Of a stretch of 8,840 nt of DNA, positions 1-7,415 are shown piece after piece; the stretch's first letter is position 1, and every line of letters starts with the position of its first letter. The position numbers were made by a program, and so were the translations under genes. The stretch is from assembly GCA_002501135.1 (NCBI GenBank), contig DLRQ01000048.1:1-8840 (forward strand), written 5' to 3'. The DNA comes from Candidatus Neomicrothrix sp. UBA7884 (lineage in GTDB: Bacteria > Actinomycetota > Acidimicrobiia > Acidimicrobiales > MedAcidi-G1). The notes under the pieces were generated by a model that made no database searches, was not told the DNA's origin, and saw only the letters and a program-made list of their open reading frames with translations.

Positions 1-1518
1 TGCTGTAGGCGTGCGGGCAAAGACACCGAGGTTGGCGTTGCCTCCCTTGTCACCAGATCTCGCACCAACAATTAGTCCGATCGGAACAGCGCTGGTTTTA
101 CCATCGGGCCTCTCGGCATCTGGGCCCGAGGTTGGTACGACGTCGACCACGCCTGTCGGCGCCACCGACTCCACGACGGTCCGGTCGCCCTCAAGAAACA
201 CGACATGCTGGGGCACAAGGTCAGAAGGTACGAGTGCCGGCCGGAATACGCCAAACGGCCTTGCGCCGCCACCGCCGATGCCGAACATTCCGGGGATGGT
301 CGCCAGGGCCAGCTCGTTCACCGAACTGGAGATGGCCCGACCCACCTTGTGTTCGTCGGGGTCCTTGACCGTCAGCCTCCACAGGGCCACGGCCTCCTCG
401 TTGGATGCTGGGTCTTCCTTGTCAGTGCGCACCAGCCTTGTGGTGACCTCGGCGAAGTCGTCACGGTCGGTCGGACAGGCGAGCCAGAAGGAATCCTCGA
501 CGAGGCGTGCCTTTGCCTCGATGTCGAGTCCCGTCAGAGCCACCGATACGTCGTTGCGGTAGCCCCCCAGTTCGTTCATCGACACCTTCAGGGTCGACGG
601 AGGGGGCTCGCCGGCGATACCGCTGAGGGACACCCTGTCGACACCGGCCTGTTCGATGTTGATCGTGTCGAACCGGGCGGTCACGTCGGGGCCAAGGTAG
701 GCGGGCGGTCCGATCTCGTAGAGCAGTTGGGAGGTGACGGTTCCAACCGAGACCTCGCCACCGGTTCCGTCGTGCTTGCCGATCACCGACGATCCGTCGG
801 ACGCCACATCGGCCCACGGGAACCCGGTGCGTTCCATGCCCTCCACCTCGGTGAAGAACGAGTAGTTGCCGCCCGTGGCCTGGGTGCCACACTCGATGAC
901 GTGCCCGGCCACCACCGCACCGGCCAACGGGTTCCAGTCGTCACGGGACCAGCCGTGGTGCCATGCGGCCGGCCCGCACACGATGGCGGCATCGGTGGTA
1001 CGCCCGGTGATCACGATGTCTGCGCCACTCTCCAGGGCCTCGACGATGCCCCAGCAACCCAGGTAGGCGTTGGCGCTGATGAACCGTGAGGTGTCGCCGA
1101 TCGGCTCGCCTGTCTCCATGTGGGTAAGGTCCACCCCGGCTGCCACCAGGTCGTCGAGGCGTGGCAGCAGGTTGTCGCCGGCCACCCATGCGATGGTGGG
1201 GGACAGCCCGAGCCTGTCTGCGACCTCTGCCATAGCCTCTGCACAGTGGTCGGGGTCGAGGCCTCCGGCGTTGGAAACAACCCTGATTCCCCGGTCCAGG
1301 CAGGACCCCATGACCTGTTCCATCTGGGTCACGAATGTGCGGGCGTATCCGCCACCGGGCCGCTTGGCCCGGGTCCTTGCAAGGATCAGCATGGTGAGTT
1401 CGGCGAGCCAGTCGCCGGTGAGGAAGTCGATGTCGCCACCGTCGACCATTTCGGAGGCGGCCGACAGGCGGTCGCCATAGAAGCCCGAGCAGTTGGCGAT
1501 GCGGATGGAATCGGTCAT
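1..1518 (-). CDS. AtuA-family (DUF1446) acyclic terpene utilisation-like protein, 3' end beyond window
   Basis: The reading frame is open from an ATG at 1518 to the window edge (506 codons, no stop), so the C-terminus is missing. The protein begins MTDSIRIANCSGFYGDRLSA and continues with FLTGDWLAELTM (about residues 31-42), the N-terminal signature of the AtuA/DUF1446 family. Near the cut end it has ARSGDKGGNANLGVFART (about 486-503), typical of the small C-terminal AtuA-like domain, so probably only some tens of residues are lost. In Pseudomonas, AtuA is encoded with geranyl-CoA carboxylase in the citronellol/geraniol catabolic cluster, but its biochemical role is not established. Its ATG overlaps the stop of the carboxylase alpha gene (ATGA, 1515-1518), implying translational coupling and a shared pathway. 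The family call is firm; the function is unknown. It is probably a cytoplasmic protein, with no signal peptide or membrane helix seen. Confidence 0.9.
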   Translation of the reverse strand, partial: MTDSIRIANCSGFYGDRLSAASEMVDGGDIDFLTGDWLAELTMLILARTRAKRPGGGYARTFVTQMEQVMGSCLDRGIRVVSNAGGLDPDHCAEAMAEVADRLGLSPTIAWVAGDNLLPRLDDLVAAGVDLTHMETGEPIGDTSRFISANAYLGCWGIVEALESGADIVITGRTTDAAIVCGPAAWHHGWSRDDWNPLAGAVVAGHVIECGTQATGGNYSFFTEVEGMERTGFPWADVASDGSSVIGKHDGTGGEVSVGTVTSQLLYEIGPPAYLGPDVTARFDTINIEQAGVDRVSLSGIAGEPPPSTLKVSMNELGGYRNDVSVALTGLDIEAKARLVEDSFWLACPTDRDDFAEVTTRLVRTDKEDPASNEEAVALWRLTVKDPDEHKVGRAISSSVNELALATIPGMFGIGGGGARPFGVFRPALVPSDLVPQHVVFLEGDRTVVESVAPTGVVDVVPTSGPDAERPDGKTSAVPIGLIVGARSGDKGGNANLGVFARTPTA

Positions 1519-3464
1519 GGTGTGCCATCGAGGTCGGTCTCGAGTGGGTCGATGACGAGAAGAACGGCACCGCTCTCAACCTGTTGTCCGTCTGAAATGA
1601 GCATCTCGGCCACGTGTCCGTCGAACGGTGCCTTCATGTGGTGTTCCATCTTCATGGCTTCGAGCACGACAAGCGTCTGCCCGGTTGTGACAGCGTCACC
1701 CACCGCAACCCTCAACTCCAACACCACACCCGGCATTGGAGCGGTCAGGCCGCCCGTGGGTTCTTCGGCACCGGGAAGCACGAACCGGGGAACGACATCG
1801 AACACGGCAGTACCACGCGATACCTGGAGCATCACCTTGTTGCCGGTTCCGGTGACGCGGCTGGTGGAACGGCGCCTATCGATCTCAAGGTCGATCTCAT
1901 CGGGGGACCACCTGTGGACCTGCACGTCGGTGGCGTCGTTGACCCTGAAGCTGCCGTCGCGCTGCGACCTGTAGGAGACCTCGATCGGGGTGTCCCCGTG
2001 GTTGAAGGCCACCTCTTGTGCGGGCAGGCGGGCGTTGCGCCAGCCGCTCGGAATGCCTGAGAGGACTGTGGCCTCTGAGCGGTTGCGACCCTGCAGCCAC
2101 ATTGCTGCCGTGATAGCGGCACGTGTCAACTCGGCGTCGGTGAGGGCCAGGTCAGGGGTGGGGGAGTGCCGGTTGATGAAGTCGGTGGTCGTGTCGCCTG
2201 ACAGGTAGCCGGGATGGCGGAGCGTCGAGACGAGGAAGTCGCGGTTTGTCGTGACCCCGCCGATGTGGAGGCGTTCGAGTGCGAGCGCCAGGCGCCCGGC
2301 GGCCTCGGTCCGGGTGGGTCCGTGGGAGACGACCTTGGCCAGCATCGGGTCAAACTCGACGCCGACGTGTGATCCGGCCTCGACACCGGAGTCCCACCTG
2401 ACCTCGGGGGTGGATGCCGGTTCGAAGGCCACGAGGGTTCCCGTTGCCGGCAGGAACCCGGCGCCCGGATCCTCGGCGTAGAGGCGTGCCTCGATGGAGT
2501 GCCCGCTGAACGAGATGTCTGCCTGGCTGTAGCCGAGCGGCTCGCCGGCGGCTACCCGGATCTGTTCGCGTACGAGGTCTATGCCGGTGACCTCCTCGGT
2601 CACCGGGTGCTCGACCTGAAGGCGCGTGTTGACCTCGAGGAAGAAGAAGTCGCCGGTGTCGTCGTCGAGCAGGAACTCGACTGTCCCGGCAGAGCAGTAG
2701 CCGATGCCGCCAGCCAGGCTCAACGCCGAGGCACCCATGGCTGCACGCAGCTCGTCGCCGACCGCCGGCGATGGCGACTCCTCGATGATCTTCTGGTGGC
2801 GGCGCTGAATTGAGCACTCGCGTTCGCCTAGGTGGACCAGGTTGCCGTGCGAGTCGCCGAGGATCTGGATCTCAACGTGGCGAGACCTGGGCAGCCAGCG
2901 CTCAAGGAAGACCCTGGAGTCGCCGAAGGCACCGGCGGCTTCCCGCTCGGCTGAAGCAACCGCCTCGGCCAGCTGGCCTGCCTCCTCGACCAGGTGCATT
3001 CCCTTGCCGCCGCCTCCGGCCGCCGCCTTGACGAGCAATGGGAACCCGACCCCCTCGGCGGTTGAGGGGTCGTCGCTGGACGGGAGTATCGGAACCCCGG
3101 CAGTGGCGGCCGCCGACTTGGCCTCGAGTTTGTCGCCCATGGTGGCGATCACGGTCGGGGACGGGCCCACCCAGGTGAGGCCGGCTGCCTCGATCGCTGT
3201 GGCGAACCCTGCGTTCTCGGCAAGGAAGCCGTAGCCGGGGTGGATCGCATCTGCACCAGATGTCAGGGCCGCTTCGATGATCTCGGCGTTGTCGAGGTAG
3301 CCCCCGACAAGGCGTACGGCTTCGTCGGCCTCTGCGACGAATGGAGCATCCGAGTCGGAGTCCACGTACACGGCGATGCAGCGGATGCCCATGGTCCGGG
3401 CTGTTCGGAACACCCGGCGGGCGATCTCTCCCCGGTTGGCGACAAGCAGGGTCGTGATGCTCAC
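1515..3464 (-). CDS. Acyl-CoA carboxylase alpha subunit (biotin carboxylase + biotin carrier), MCC/GCC type
   Basis: This 649-residue protein carries out ATP- and bicarbonate-dependent carboxylation of its own biotin. The biotin carboxylase domain spans about 3-445. It has the start LLVANRGEIA, ATP-grasp lysines K112 and K146, the glycine-rich loop GGGGKGM (150-156), the bicarbonate/biotin-site residues Q220, H223 and K225, metal/catalytic residues E263, E277, N279 and R281, and SIEARLYAED (323-332). A linker/BT region follows (about 480-565). The C-terminal biotin carrier domain (about 572-640) has EAMKMEH, with K605 the biotinylation site. Length and order match MCC and geranyl-CoA carboxylase alpha subunits. 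I chose the GTG at 3464 because the conserved N-terminus starts directly there and it overlaps the beta-subunit stop as GTGA. An upstream in-frame start at 3527 would add 21 unrelated residues. It works with the beta subunit encoded just upstream. The substrate (3-methylcrotonyl-, geranyl- or another acyl-CoA) is not resolved. Confidence 0.95.
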   Translation of the reverse strand: MSITTLLVANRGEIARRVFRTARTMGIRCIAVYVDSDSDAPFVAEADEAVRLVGGYLDNAEIIEAALTSGADAIHPGYGFLAENAGFATAIEAAGLTWVGPSPTVIATMGDKLEAKSAAATAGVPILPSSDDPSTAEGVGFPLLVKAAAGGGGKGMHLVEEAGQLAEAVASAEREAAGAFGDSRVFLERWLPRSRHVEIQILGDSHGNLVHLGERECSIQRRHQKIIEESPSPAVGDELRAAMGASALSLAGGIGYCSAGTVEFLLDDDTGDFFFLEVNTRLQVEHPVTEEVTGIDLVREQIRVAAGEPLGYSQADISFSGHSIEARLYAEDPGAGFLPATGTLVAFEPASTPEVRWDSGVEAGSHVGVEFDPMLAKVVSHGPTRTEAAGRLALALERLHIGGVTTNRDFLVSTLRHPGYLSGDTTTDFINRHSPTPDLALTDAELTRAAITAAMWLQGRNRSEATVLSGIPSGWRNARLPAQEVAFNHGDTPIEVSYRSQRDGSFRVNDATDVQVHRWSPDEIDLEIDRRRSTSRVTGTGNKVMLQVSRGTAVFDVVPRFVLPGAEEPTGGLTAPMPGVVLELRVAVGDAVTTGQTLVVLEAMKMEHHMKAPFDGHVAEMLISDGQQVESGAVLLVIDPLETDLDGTP

Positions 3465-5107
3465 AGCCGGAACACCCCGTAGCGGGTGGCGCCCTCGATC
3501 ACCCGGTTGCGTACGACCGACAGACACAGGGCCAGGACGGTCCGTGTGTCGCGGGGGTCGATGATGCCGTCGTCGCTGACAGCGCCTGTGGCGACAAGGG
3601 CGAGGGAGCCGGCCTCCTGGATCTCCTCGACCATCCTCACGATCTCGGCGTCGGCGGCCTCGTCGAAGTCCTCGCCCTTGCGGGCAGCCCTGGCCCTGCG
3701 GACCTGGGACATGACACCGGCGATCTGTTTGGGGCCCATCACGGCGATCTTGGCTGTGGGCCAGAGGAACGTGAAGCGGTTGCGGTAGCCACGCCCCGAC
3801 ATGCCGTAGGTACCGGCACCGTAGGAGGAGCCGATGATCACCGTCATATGGGGAACCGTGGAGTTGGTGACGGCGTTGATCATCTGGGAGCCCTTCTTGA
3901 TGATCCCGTCGGCCTCGGCCTCGCGGCCGACCATGTAGCCGGTGATGTTCTGCAGGAAGACGAGGGGGGTGTCCTGACGGTTGCAGAGCTGGATGAAGTG
4001 GGCTGCCTTCTCGGCTGCCTCAGGGTGGATGACACCGTTGTTGCCGAGAATTCCGATGGGGTAGCCGTGGATCGATGACCATCCGCACACCATTGTCGGG
4101 CCGTAGCGGGGCTTGAACTCCTCGAACCTGGAGCCGTCGACGACCCGGGCGATTACCTCCCTGACGTCGACGGGTTGACGCAGGTCGCGGCTGACGAGCC
4201 CGAGAAGATCGCCAGAGGCGTGGACCGGTTCGTCGGAAACGAGTGTCGGCCCGGGACCCTGCTTGTGCCAGTCGAGGTGGGAGACGACCTCGCGGCAGAT
4301 CCGGATGGCGTCCATCTCGTCCTCGGCCAGGTAGTCCGCCAACCCGGAACTCTCGGCGTGCATCTGGCCGCCACCGAGGGTCTCATCGTCAGACTCCTCA
4401 CCGGTTGCCATCTTCACGAGGGGTGGTCCGGCCAGAAACACCTTGGAACGTTCCTTGATGAAGATGTTGTAGTCAGACATTCCGGGTTGGTAGGCGCCGC
4501 CTGCCGTGGATGAACCGAACACGATGCAGACGGTCGGTATGCCGAGCTTTGAGAGTTCGATCATCTCGTAGAAGAAACCGCCGGTCTCTGCGAAGTGCTC
4601 GGTCTGGACCCTTCGCCTGGAGCCTCCGTCACCGGTCGGGATCCGCAGGTCGGCACCGGCTGATTCGACGAAGCTCACATAGGGGATGCGGTTGTCGCGG
4701 GCGATCTCGATTGCCCGCATCCACTTCTTACCCATGTAGGGGGTGATTGCCCCGCCCAGCACGGTGGGGTCGTTTCCGAGGATCATGCACTCGGTTCCGG
4801 CGATTACGCCTATGCCCATCACGAAGCCGCCGCCGACGGCGTAGTCGGAGTCGTAGCCGGCCAGGGGGCTGATCTCGAGGAAGGGGCTGTCGGGGTCGAG
4901 GACGTGTGCGATGCGTTCGCGGATCGGCATTTTTCCCCGGGAACGCATCCGGTTCATTGCAGCGGGGCCGCCTCCGCCGTCTGCCTCGTCGAGGAGGTCG
5001 TCGATGACGGTCAGCTGTTCGAGCATGTCGGAGCGGTTCTGTTCGAACGCATCGCTGTCCGTGTCGAGCAGGCTGGGCAGGGGTGGGGCCAGCAGTTTCC
5101 GCTTCAT
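3461..5107 (-). CDS. Acyl-CoA carboxylase beta subunit (carboxyltransferase), MCC/GCC-like
   Basis: This 548-residue crotonase-fold carboxyltransferase moves CO2 from carboxybiotin to an acyl-CoA. The N-terminal half has RGKMPIRERI (57-66), DPDSPFLEISPLAGY (71-85), GGAITPYMGKK (118-128) and the acyl-CoA oxyanion-loop motif GSSTAGGAYQPGMSD (198-212). The C-terminal half has GWSSIHGYPIGILGNNG (342-358), FLQNITGYMVG (384-394) and GSSYGAGTYGMSGRGY (426-441), which forms the biotin-side oxyanion loop. Length and motif order fit methylcrotonyl-/geranyl-CoA carboxylase beta subunits better than propionyl-CoA carboxylase. Several usually conserved MCC positions differ: the usual form as I recall it is SCTAGGAYVPAMSDE, while here it is SSTAGGAYQPGMSDY. 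The protein could therefore belong to a divergent substrate class. It is the first gene of the three-gene operon. The ATG at 5107 lies 7 bases after a TAGAAT -10 box and no Shine-Dalgarno is visible, so the mRNA may be leaderless. Confidence 0.93.
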   Translation of the reverse strand: MKRKLLAPPLPSLLDTDSDAFEQNRSDMLEQLTVIDDLLDEADGGGGPAAMNRMRSRGKMPIRERIAHVLDPDSPFLEISPLAGYDSDYAVGGGFVMGIGVIAGTECMILGNDPTVLGGAITPYMGKKWMRAIEIARDNRIPYVSFVESAGADLRIPTGDGGSRRRVQTEHFAETGGFFYEMIELSKLGIPTVCIVFGSSTAGGAYQPGMSDYNIFIKERSKVFLAGPPLVKMATGEESDDETLGGGQMHAESSGLADYLAEDEMDAIRICREVVSHLDWHKQGPGPTLVSDEPVHASGDLLGLVSRDLRQPVDVREVIARVVDGSRFEEFKPRYGPTMVCGWSSIHGYPIGILGNNGVIHPEAAEKAAHFIQLCNRQDTPLVFLQNITGYMVGREAEADGIIKKGSQMINAVTNSTVPHMTVIIGSSYGAGTYGMSGRGYRNRFTFLWPTAKIAVMGPKQIAGVMSQVRRARAARKGEDFDEAADAEIVRMVEEIQEAGSLALVATGAVSDDGIIDPRDTRTVLALCLSVVRNRVIEGATRYGVFRL

Positions 5108-5114
5108 CCGGCCG

Positions 5115-5144
5115 ATTCTAGCGGCGGTAAGATCACTAGTGCAA
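5115..5144 (-). promoter_or_regulatory. Promoter of the carboxylase/AtuA operon (leaderless type)
   Basis: Read on the minus strand, TTGCAC (5144-5139) is followed after 18 bases by TAGAAT (5120-5115). Seven bases later comes the ATG of the beta-subunit gene (5107). Transcription normally begins about 7 bases after the -10 hexamer, which would put the start at or next to the ATG. The -10 match is good and the -35 match is only partial. The start site is inferred. Confidence 0.55.
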
Positions 5145-5153
5145 TATTACCGC
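5124..5153. promoter_or_regulatory. Candidate shared operator: nested inverted repeats between divergent promoters
   Basis: GCGGTAA (5124-5130) is mirrored exactly by TTACCGC (5147-5153), with 16 bases between them. Inside sits the perfect 8-bp palindrome CACTAGTG (5134-5141), whose centre is offset by 1 bp from that of the outer arms. The element lies between the two outward-facing -10 boxes and covers the -35 position of the minus-strand promoter. That position and size suit a dimeric TetR/GntR/MarR-type repressor acting on both transcripts. No regulator gene is present in the window, so its identity is unknown. Confidence 0.45.
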
Positions 5154-5165
5154 TCCGTGGTTCCG

Positions 5166-5171
5166 TAGAAT
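5166..5171 (+). promoter_or_regulatory. -10 box of metY promoter (leaderless type)
   Basis: TAGAAT lies 6 bases before the GTG start of metY (5178), so transcription would begin at about the start codon. No convincing -35 hexamer is seen 16-19 bases upstream (AT-rich bases 5142-5149). There is no room for an untranslated leader or riboswitch. It mirrors the TAGAAT of the divergent operon. Confidence 0.5.
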
Positions 5172-5177
5172 CTGGTC

Positions 5178-6464
5178 GTGAATGACCGCAAATGGGGGTT
5201 TAGGACCCGTGCACTCCATGCCGGTGGAGGACCCGACCCGACAACCGGTGCACGTGCTGTCCCCATATACCAGTCCACCAGCTTCGTCTTCGAGGACACC
5301 GCCGACGCCGCAGACCTGTTCGCCCTCCAGAAGTACGGCACCATCTACTCACGCATTTCCAACCCCACCACGGCCGCCTTCGAAGAGCGCATGGCCAGCC
5401 TCGAGGGCGGCATCGGGGCAGTGGCCACAGCCAGCGGCCAGGCAGCGGAGTTCCTGACAGCCGCCTCCCTCGCGGGAACCGGAGACAACCTGGTGTCCTC
5501 GTCAGCTCTCTACGGCGGAACCCACGCAATGTTTGACACCACCCTCGGGCGGTTTGGGGTCGAGGCTCGCTTCGTCGACGGCGACGACCCATCGGCGTTC
5601 GCAGCGTGCATCGACGACCACACCCGTTTTCTCTACACCGAGGTCATAGGCAACCCGTCAGGGGCCGTCGCCGACCTGGCAGCCCTGGTCGACGTGGCAT
5701 CCGCCCACGACCTGCCCCTCGTCGTCGACTCCACCTTCGCCACGCCCTACCTGTGTCGACCCATGGAACACGGCGCCGACATCGTCGTGCACTCGGCCAC
5801 CAAGTTCATAGGCGGCCACGGCACCTCCATCGGAGGGGTTGTCGTCGACTCGGGAGGCTTCGACTGGGGGTCTGGCCGCTTCCCCCGCATGACCGAGCCA
5901 TCGGCCGGCTATAACGACCTGCGGTTCTGGGAGAACTTCGGTGAGTACGCCTTCTGCACGATGCTGCGGGCCGAGCAACTCCGCGACGTCGGTGCGTCGC
6001 TGTCGCCGTTCAACGCCTTCATGCTGCTGCAGGGTCTCGAGACCCTGCCTCAACGGATGGATGAACACGTCGCCAACGCGCAGAAGGTCGCCCGGTTCCT
6101 CGAGGGTCACCCCGGTGTGTCGTGGGTCGCCTACGCCGGCCTGGAGTCGTCGCCCTACCACGACCTTGCCAGGCGCTACCTGCCGGCTGGGCCGGGCGCC
6201 ATCTTCACCTTCGGCGTGGCCGGAGGAAGGGCCGCCGGGGCAAGGTTCATTGAGGGCCTGACCATGGTTAGCCACCTGGCCAACGTGGGCGATGCCAGGA
6301 CCCTCGTAATCCATCCCGCCACAACAACCCACCAGCAACTCTCAGACGAGGACCTGATCGCCGGAGGGGTAACACCGGACATGGTCCGCCTCTCAGTAGG
6401 CCTCGAAGATGTAGACGACATCTGCTGGGACCTCGACCAGGCGCTCTCTGGTGCAGGATCATGA
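5178..6464 (+). CDS. metY: O-acetylhomoserine sulfhydrylase (O-acetylhomoserine aminocarboxypropyltransferase)
   Basis: This 428-residue cytoplasmic enzyme belongs to the Cys/Met-metabolism PLP family (fold type I). It is expected to convert O-acetyl-L-homoserine plus sulfide to homocysteine and acetate, feeding methionine synthesis. Visible motifs are PIYQSTSFVF (29-38), the phosphate-binding YSRISNPT (57-64), ASGQAAE (85-91), LYGGTH (111-116, stacking Tyr112), GNPSG (158-162), VDSTFATP (183-190, Asp184 to the pyridine N), SATKFIGGHGT (206-216, Schiff-base Lys209) and RLSVGLED (404-411, substrate carboxylate Arg). Length and the long insert around WENFGEYAF (251-259) match MetY rather than the shorter MetB/MetZ/cystathionine lyase types. 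The start is a GTG only 6 bases after a TAGAAT box; the conserved FRTRALHAG follows at 8-16, so little can be trimmed. It overlaps the next gene by 4 bases. Use of other thiols or O-succinylhomoserine cannot be excluded. Confidence 0.93.
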   Translation: MNDRKWGFRTRALHAGGGPDPTTGARAVPIYQSTSFVFEDTADAADLFALQKYGTIYSRISNPTTAAFEERMASLEGGIGAVATASGQAAEFLTAASLAGTGDNLVSSSALYGGTHAMFDTTLGRFGVEARFVDGDDPSAFAACIDDHTRFLYTEVIGNPSGAVADLAALVDVASAHDLPLVVDSTFATPYLCRPMEHGADIVVHSATKFIGGHGTSIGGVVVDSGGFDWGSGRFPRMTEPSAGYNDLRFWENFGEYAFCTMLRAEQLRDVGASLSPFNAFMLLQGLETLPQRMDEHVANAQKVARFLEGHPGVSWVAYAGLESSPYHDLARRYLPAGPGAIFTFGVAGGRAAGARFIEGLTMVSHLANVGDARTLVIHPATTTHQQLSDEDLIAGGVTPDMVRLSVGLEDVDDICWDLDQALSGAGS

Positions 6465-6964
6465 GCGTCGACCACGAGCCTGTTCCCGGGTGGTCAGAGC
6501 CGTCGGCTGCCGAGCGGCTTGGTGTGCTCCGGTCGGTTCGCACCATCGCCATGGTCGGCGTATCTGCAAAGCCGGAACGGCCATCCAACTTCGTGGCCAC
6601 CTACCTGCTCAGTTCGTCGACCGACTACGACGTGTACTTCGTGAACCCCGCGTGCGACGAGATCCTGGGAAGACGGTGCTATTCGAGCCTGGCAGACCTG
6701 CCCGTCAGGCCAGACCTGGTCGACGTCTTCCGGAGGCTCGAGGACGTGCCCGGTGTTGCCGATGAGGCGGTCGAGGTGGGAGCCACGGTCTTTTGGACCC
6801 AGTTCGGCCTCTGGAGCGTCGATGCCGCCCAGCGGGCACTGGACGGCGGGCTCAAGGTTGTGATGGACCGCTGCCTCAAGGTTGAACACGCCCGGTTCCA
6901 CGGCGGCCTGCACCTTGCCGGTTTCGACACAGGCGTGATCAACTCCCGGCGGCGTGGAGCCTGA
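6461..6964 (+). CDS. CoA-binding Rossmann-fold protein (CoA_binding_2/YccU-like)
   Basis: This small 167-residue protein has the succinyl-CoA-synthetase-alpha-like CoA-binding fold. Diagnostic segments are TIAMVGVSAKPERPSNFVAT (28-47, the nucleotide loop), VYFVNP (58-63), DLVDVFRR (85-92), VFWTQFGLWS (110-119) and VVMDRCLKVEHARF (133-146). All match the stand-alone CoA-binding family at its usual length. No catalytic domain is present, and the biochemical role of the family is poorly defined. The ATG overlaps the metY stop (ATGA, 6461-6464), with AGGA just upstream (6455-6458), so the two proteins are made from one transcript. I infer a role tied to MetY, for example sensing CoA or acetyl-CoA or aiding homocysteine synthesis, because the MetY substrate is made from acetyl-CoA. 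The link is contextual only. Confidence 0.9.
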   Translation: MSVDHEPVPGWSEPSAAERLGVLRSVRTIAMVGVSAKPERPSNFVATYLLSSSTDYDVYFVNPACDEILGRRCYSSLADLPVRPDLVDVFRRLEDVPGVADEAVEVGATVFWTQFGLWSVDAAQRALDGGLKVVMDRCLKVEHARFHGGLHLAGFDTGVINSRRRGA

Positions 6965-6973
6965 GCCGCACCG

Positions 6974-7408
6974 TTACCGGCGAGGTTCGCAAATCACCAC
7001 CGGAATGTCGCGGTCGGTGGATTCCTGGTAGTCGGCGTAGTCGGGCCACTGCTCAACGGCGATCGGCCAGAGCGCCACCTTCTCCTCAGGACTGGCTGTG
7101 CGCGCCCTTAGCTCGTGAACCTGGGCCCGATCCTGGATTGTGATGTCGGGATCGGCCAGCAGGTTCAGGTACCAGACCGGGTGCATGGGTGCACCGCCCA
7201 GCGAGGCAACCACCAGGTAGCCGTCGTCGTGGGGGACCCTGATCAGAGGCGTACGCCTGACCTTGCCGGTCCTACGTCCCGTAGTGGTCAACACAATGCA
7301 GCCGGCCCCCTTCATCTCGAAGCCCTGCTCGCCGTTGGTCGCCAGGTACTGCTCGACATGGCCCGCAATGAATTCGTTGGGACTGGGTTCGTAGTTGTCG
7401 TCGCTCAT
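6974..7408 (-). CDS. Deazaflavin (F420)-dependent nitroreductase-family protein (DUF385/Ddn-like)
   Basis: This 144-residue split-beta-barrel protein belongs to the Ddn/DUF385 family, whose members bind the reduced deazaflavin F420 and reduce quinones, nitro compounds or other substrates. Clear family motifs are VLTTTGRRTGKVRRTPL (39-55) and ASLGGAPMHPVWYLNL (68-83, cofactor-binding). The tail is WPDYADYQESTDRDIPVVIC (121-140). Length is normal. The physiological substrate is unknown. It converges on the CoA-binding gene, with only 9 bases between the two stops and no obvious terminator. The ATG lies 7 bases after a TATTGT -10 box with no Shine-Dalgarno, so translation may be leaderless. F420 dependence is family knowledge and supports an actinobacterial host. 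Confidence 0.92.
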   Translation of the reverse strand: MSDDNYEPSPNEFIAGHVEQYLATNGEQGFEMKGAGCIVLTTTGRRTGKVRRTPLIRVPHDDGYLVVASLGGAPMHPVWYLNLLADPDITIQDRAQVHELRARTASPEEKVALWPIAVEQWPDYADYQESTDRDIPVVICEPRR

Positions 7409-7415
7409 GGCCCGG

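Noticed and set aside
205..1089. Long plus-strand open frame of 294 codons
   Set aside because: It lies antisense to the AtuA-family gene, has low-complexity composition typical of a GC-rich shadow frame and no recognisable domain.
1120..1974. Plus-strand open frame of 284 codons
   Set aside because: Antisense to the AtuA-like and biotin carboxylase genes, spanning their junction. Both genes on the other strand have clear family motifs throughout.
3465..3527. Upstream in-frame start for the biotin carboxylase subunit
   Set aside because: The added residues (MSVGRTQPGDRGRHPLRGVPA) are unlike any carboxylase N-terminus and would overlap the beta-subunit gene by 67 bases. The GTG at 3464 gives the normal N-terminus and a 4-base overlap.
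5108..5177. SAM riboswitch upstream of metY
   Set aside because: Methionine genes often carry one, but the start codon is 6 bases after the -10 box and the whole spacer is 70 bases shared with a divergent promoter. There is no room for an aptamer.
5658..6338. Minus-strand open frame of 226 codons inside metY
   Set aside because: Shadow frame opposite metY, whose PLP-enzyme motifs are all intact on the plus strand.
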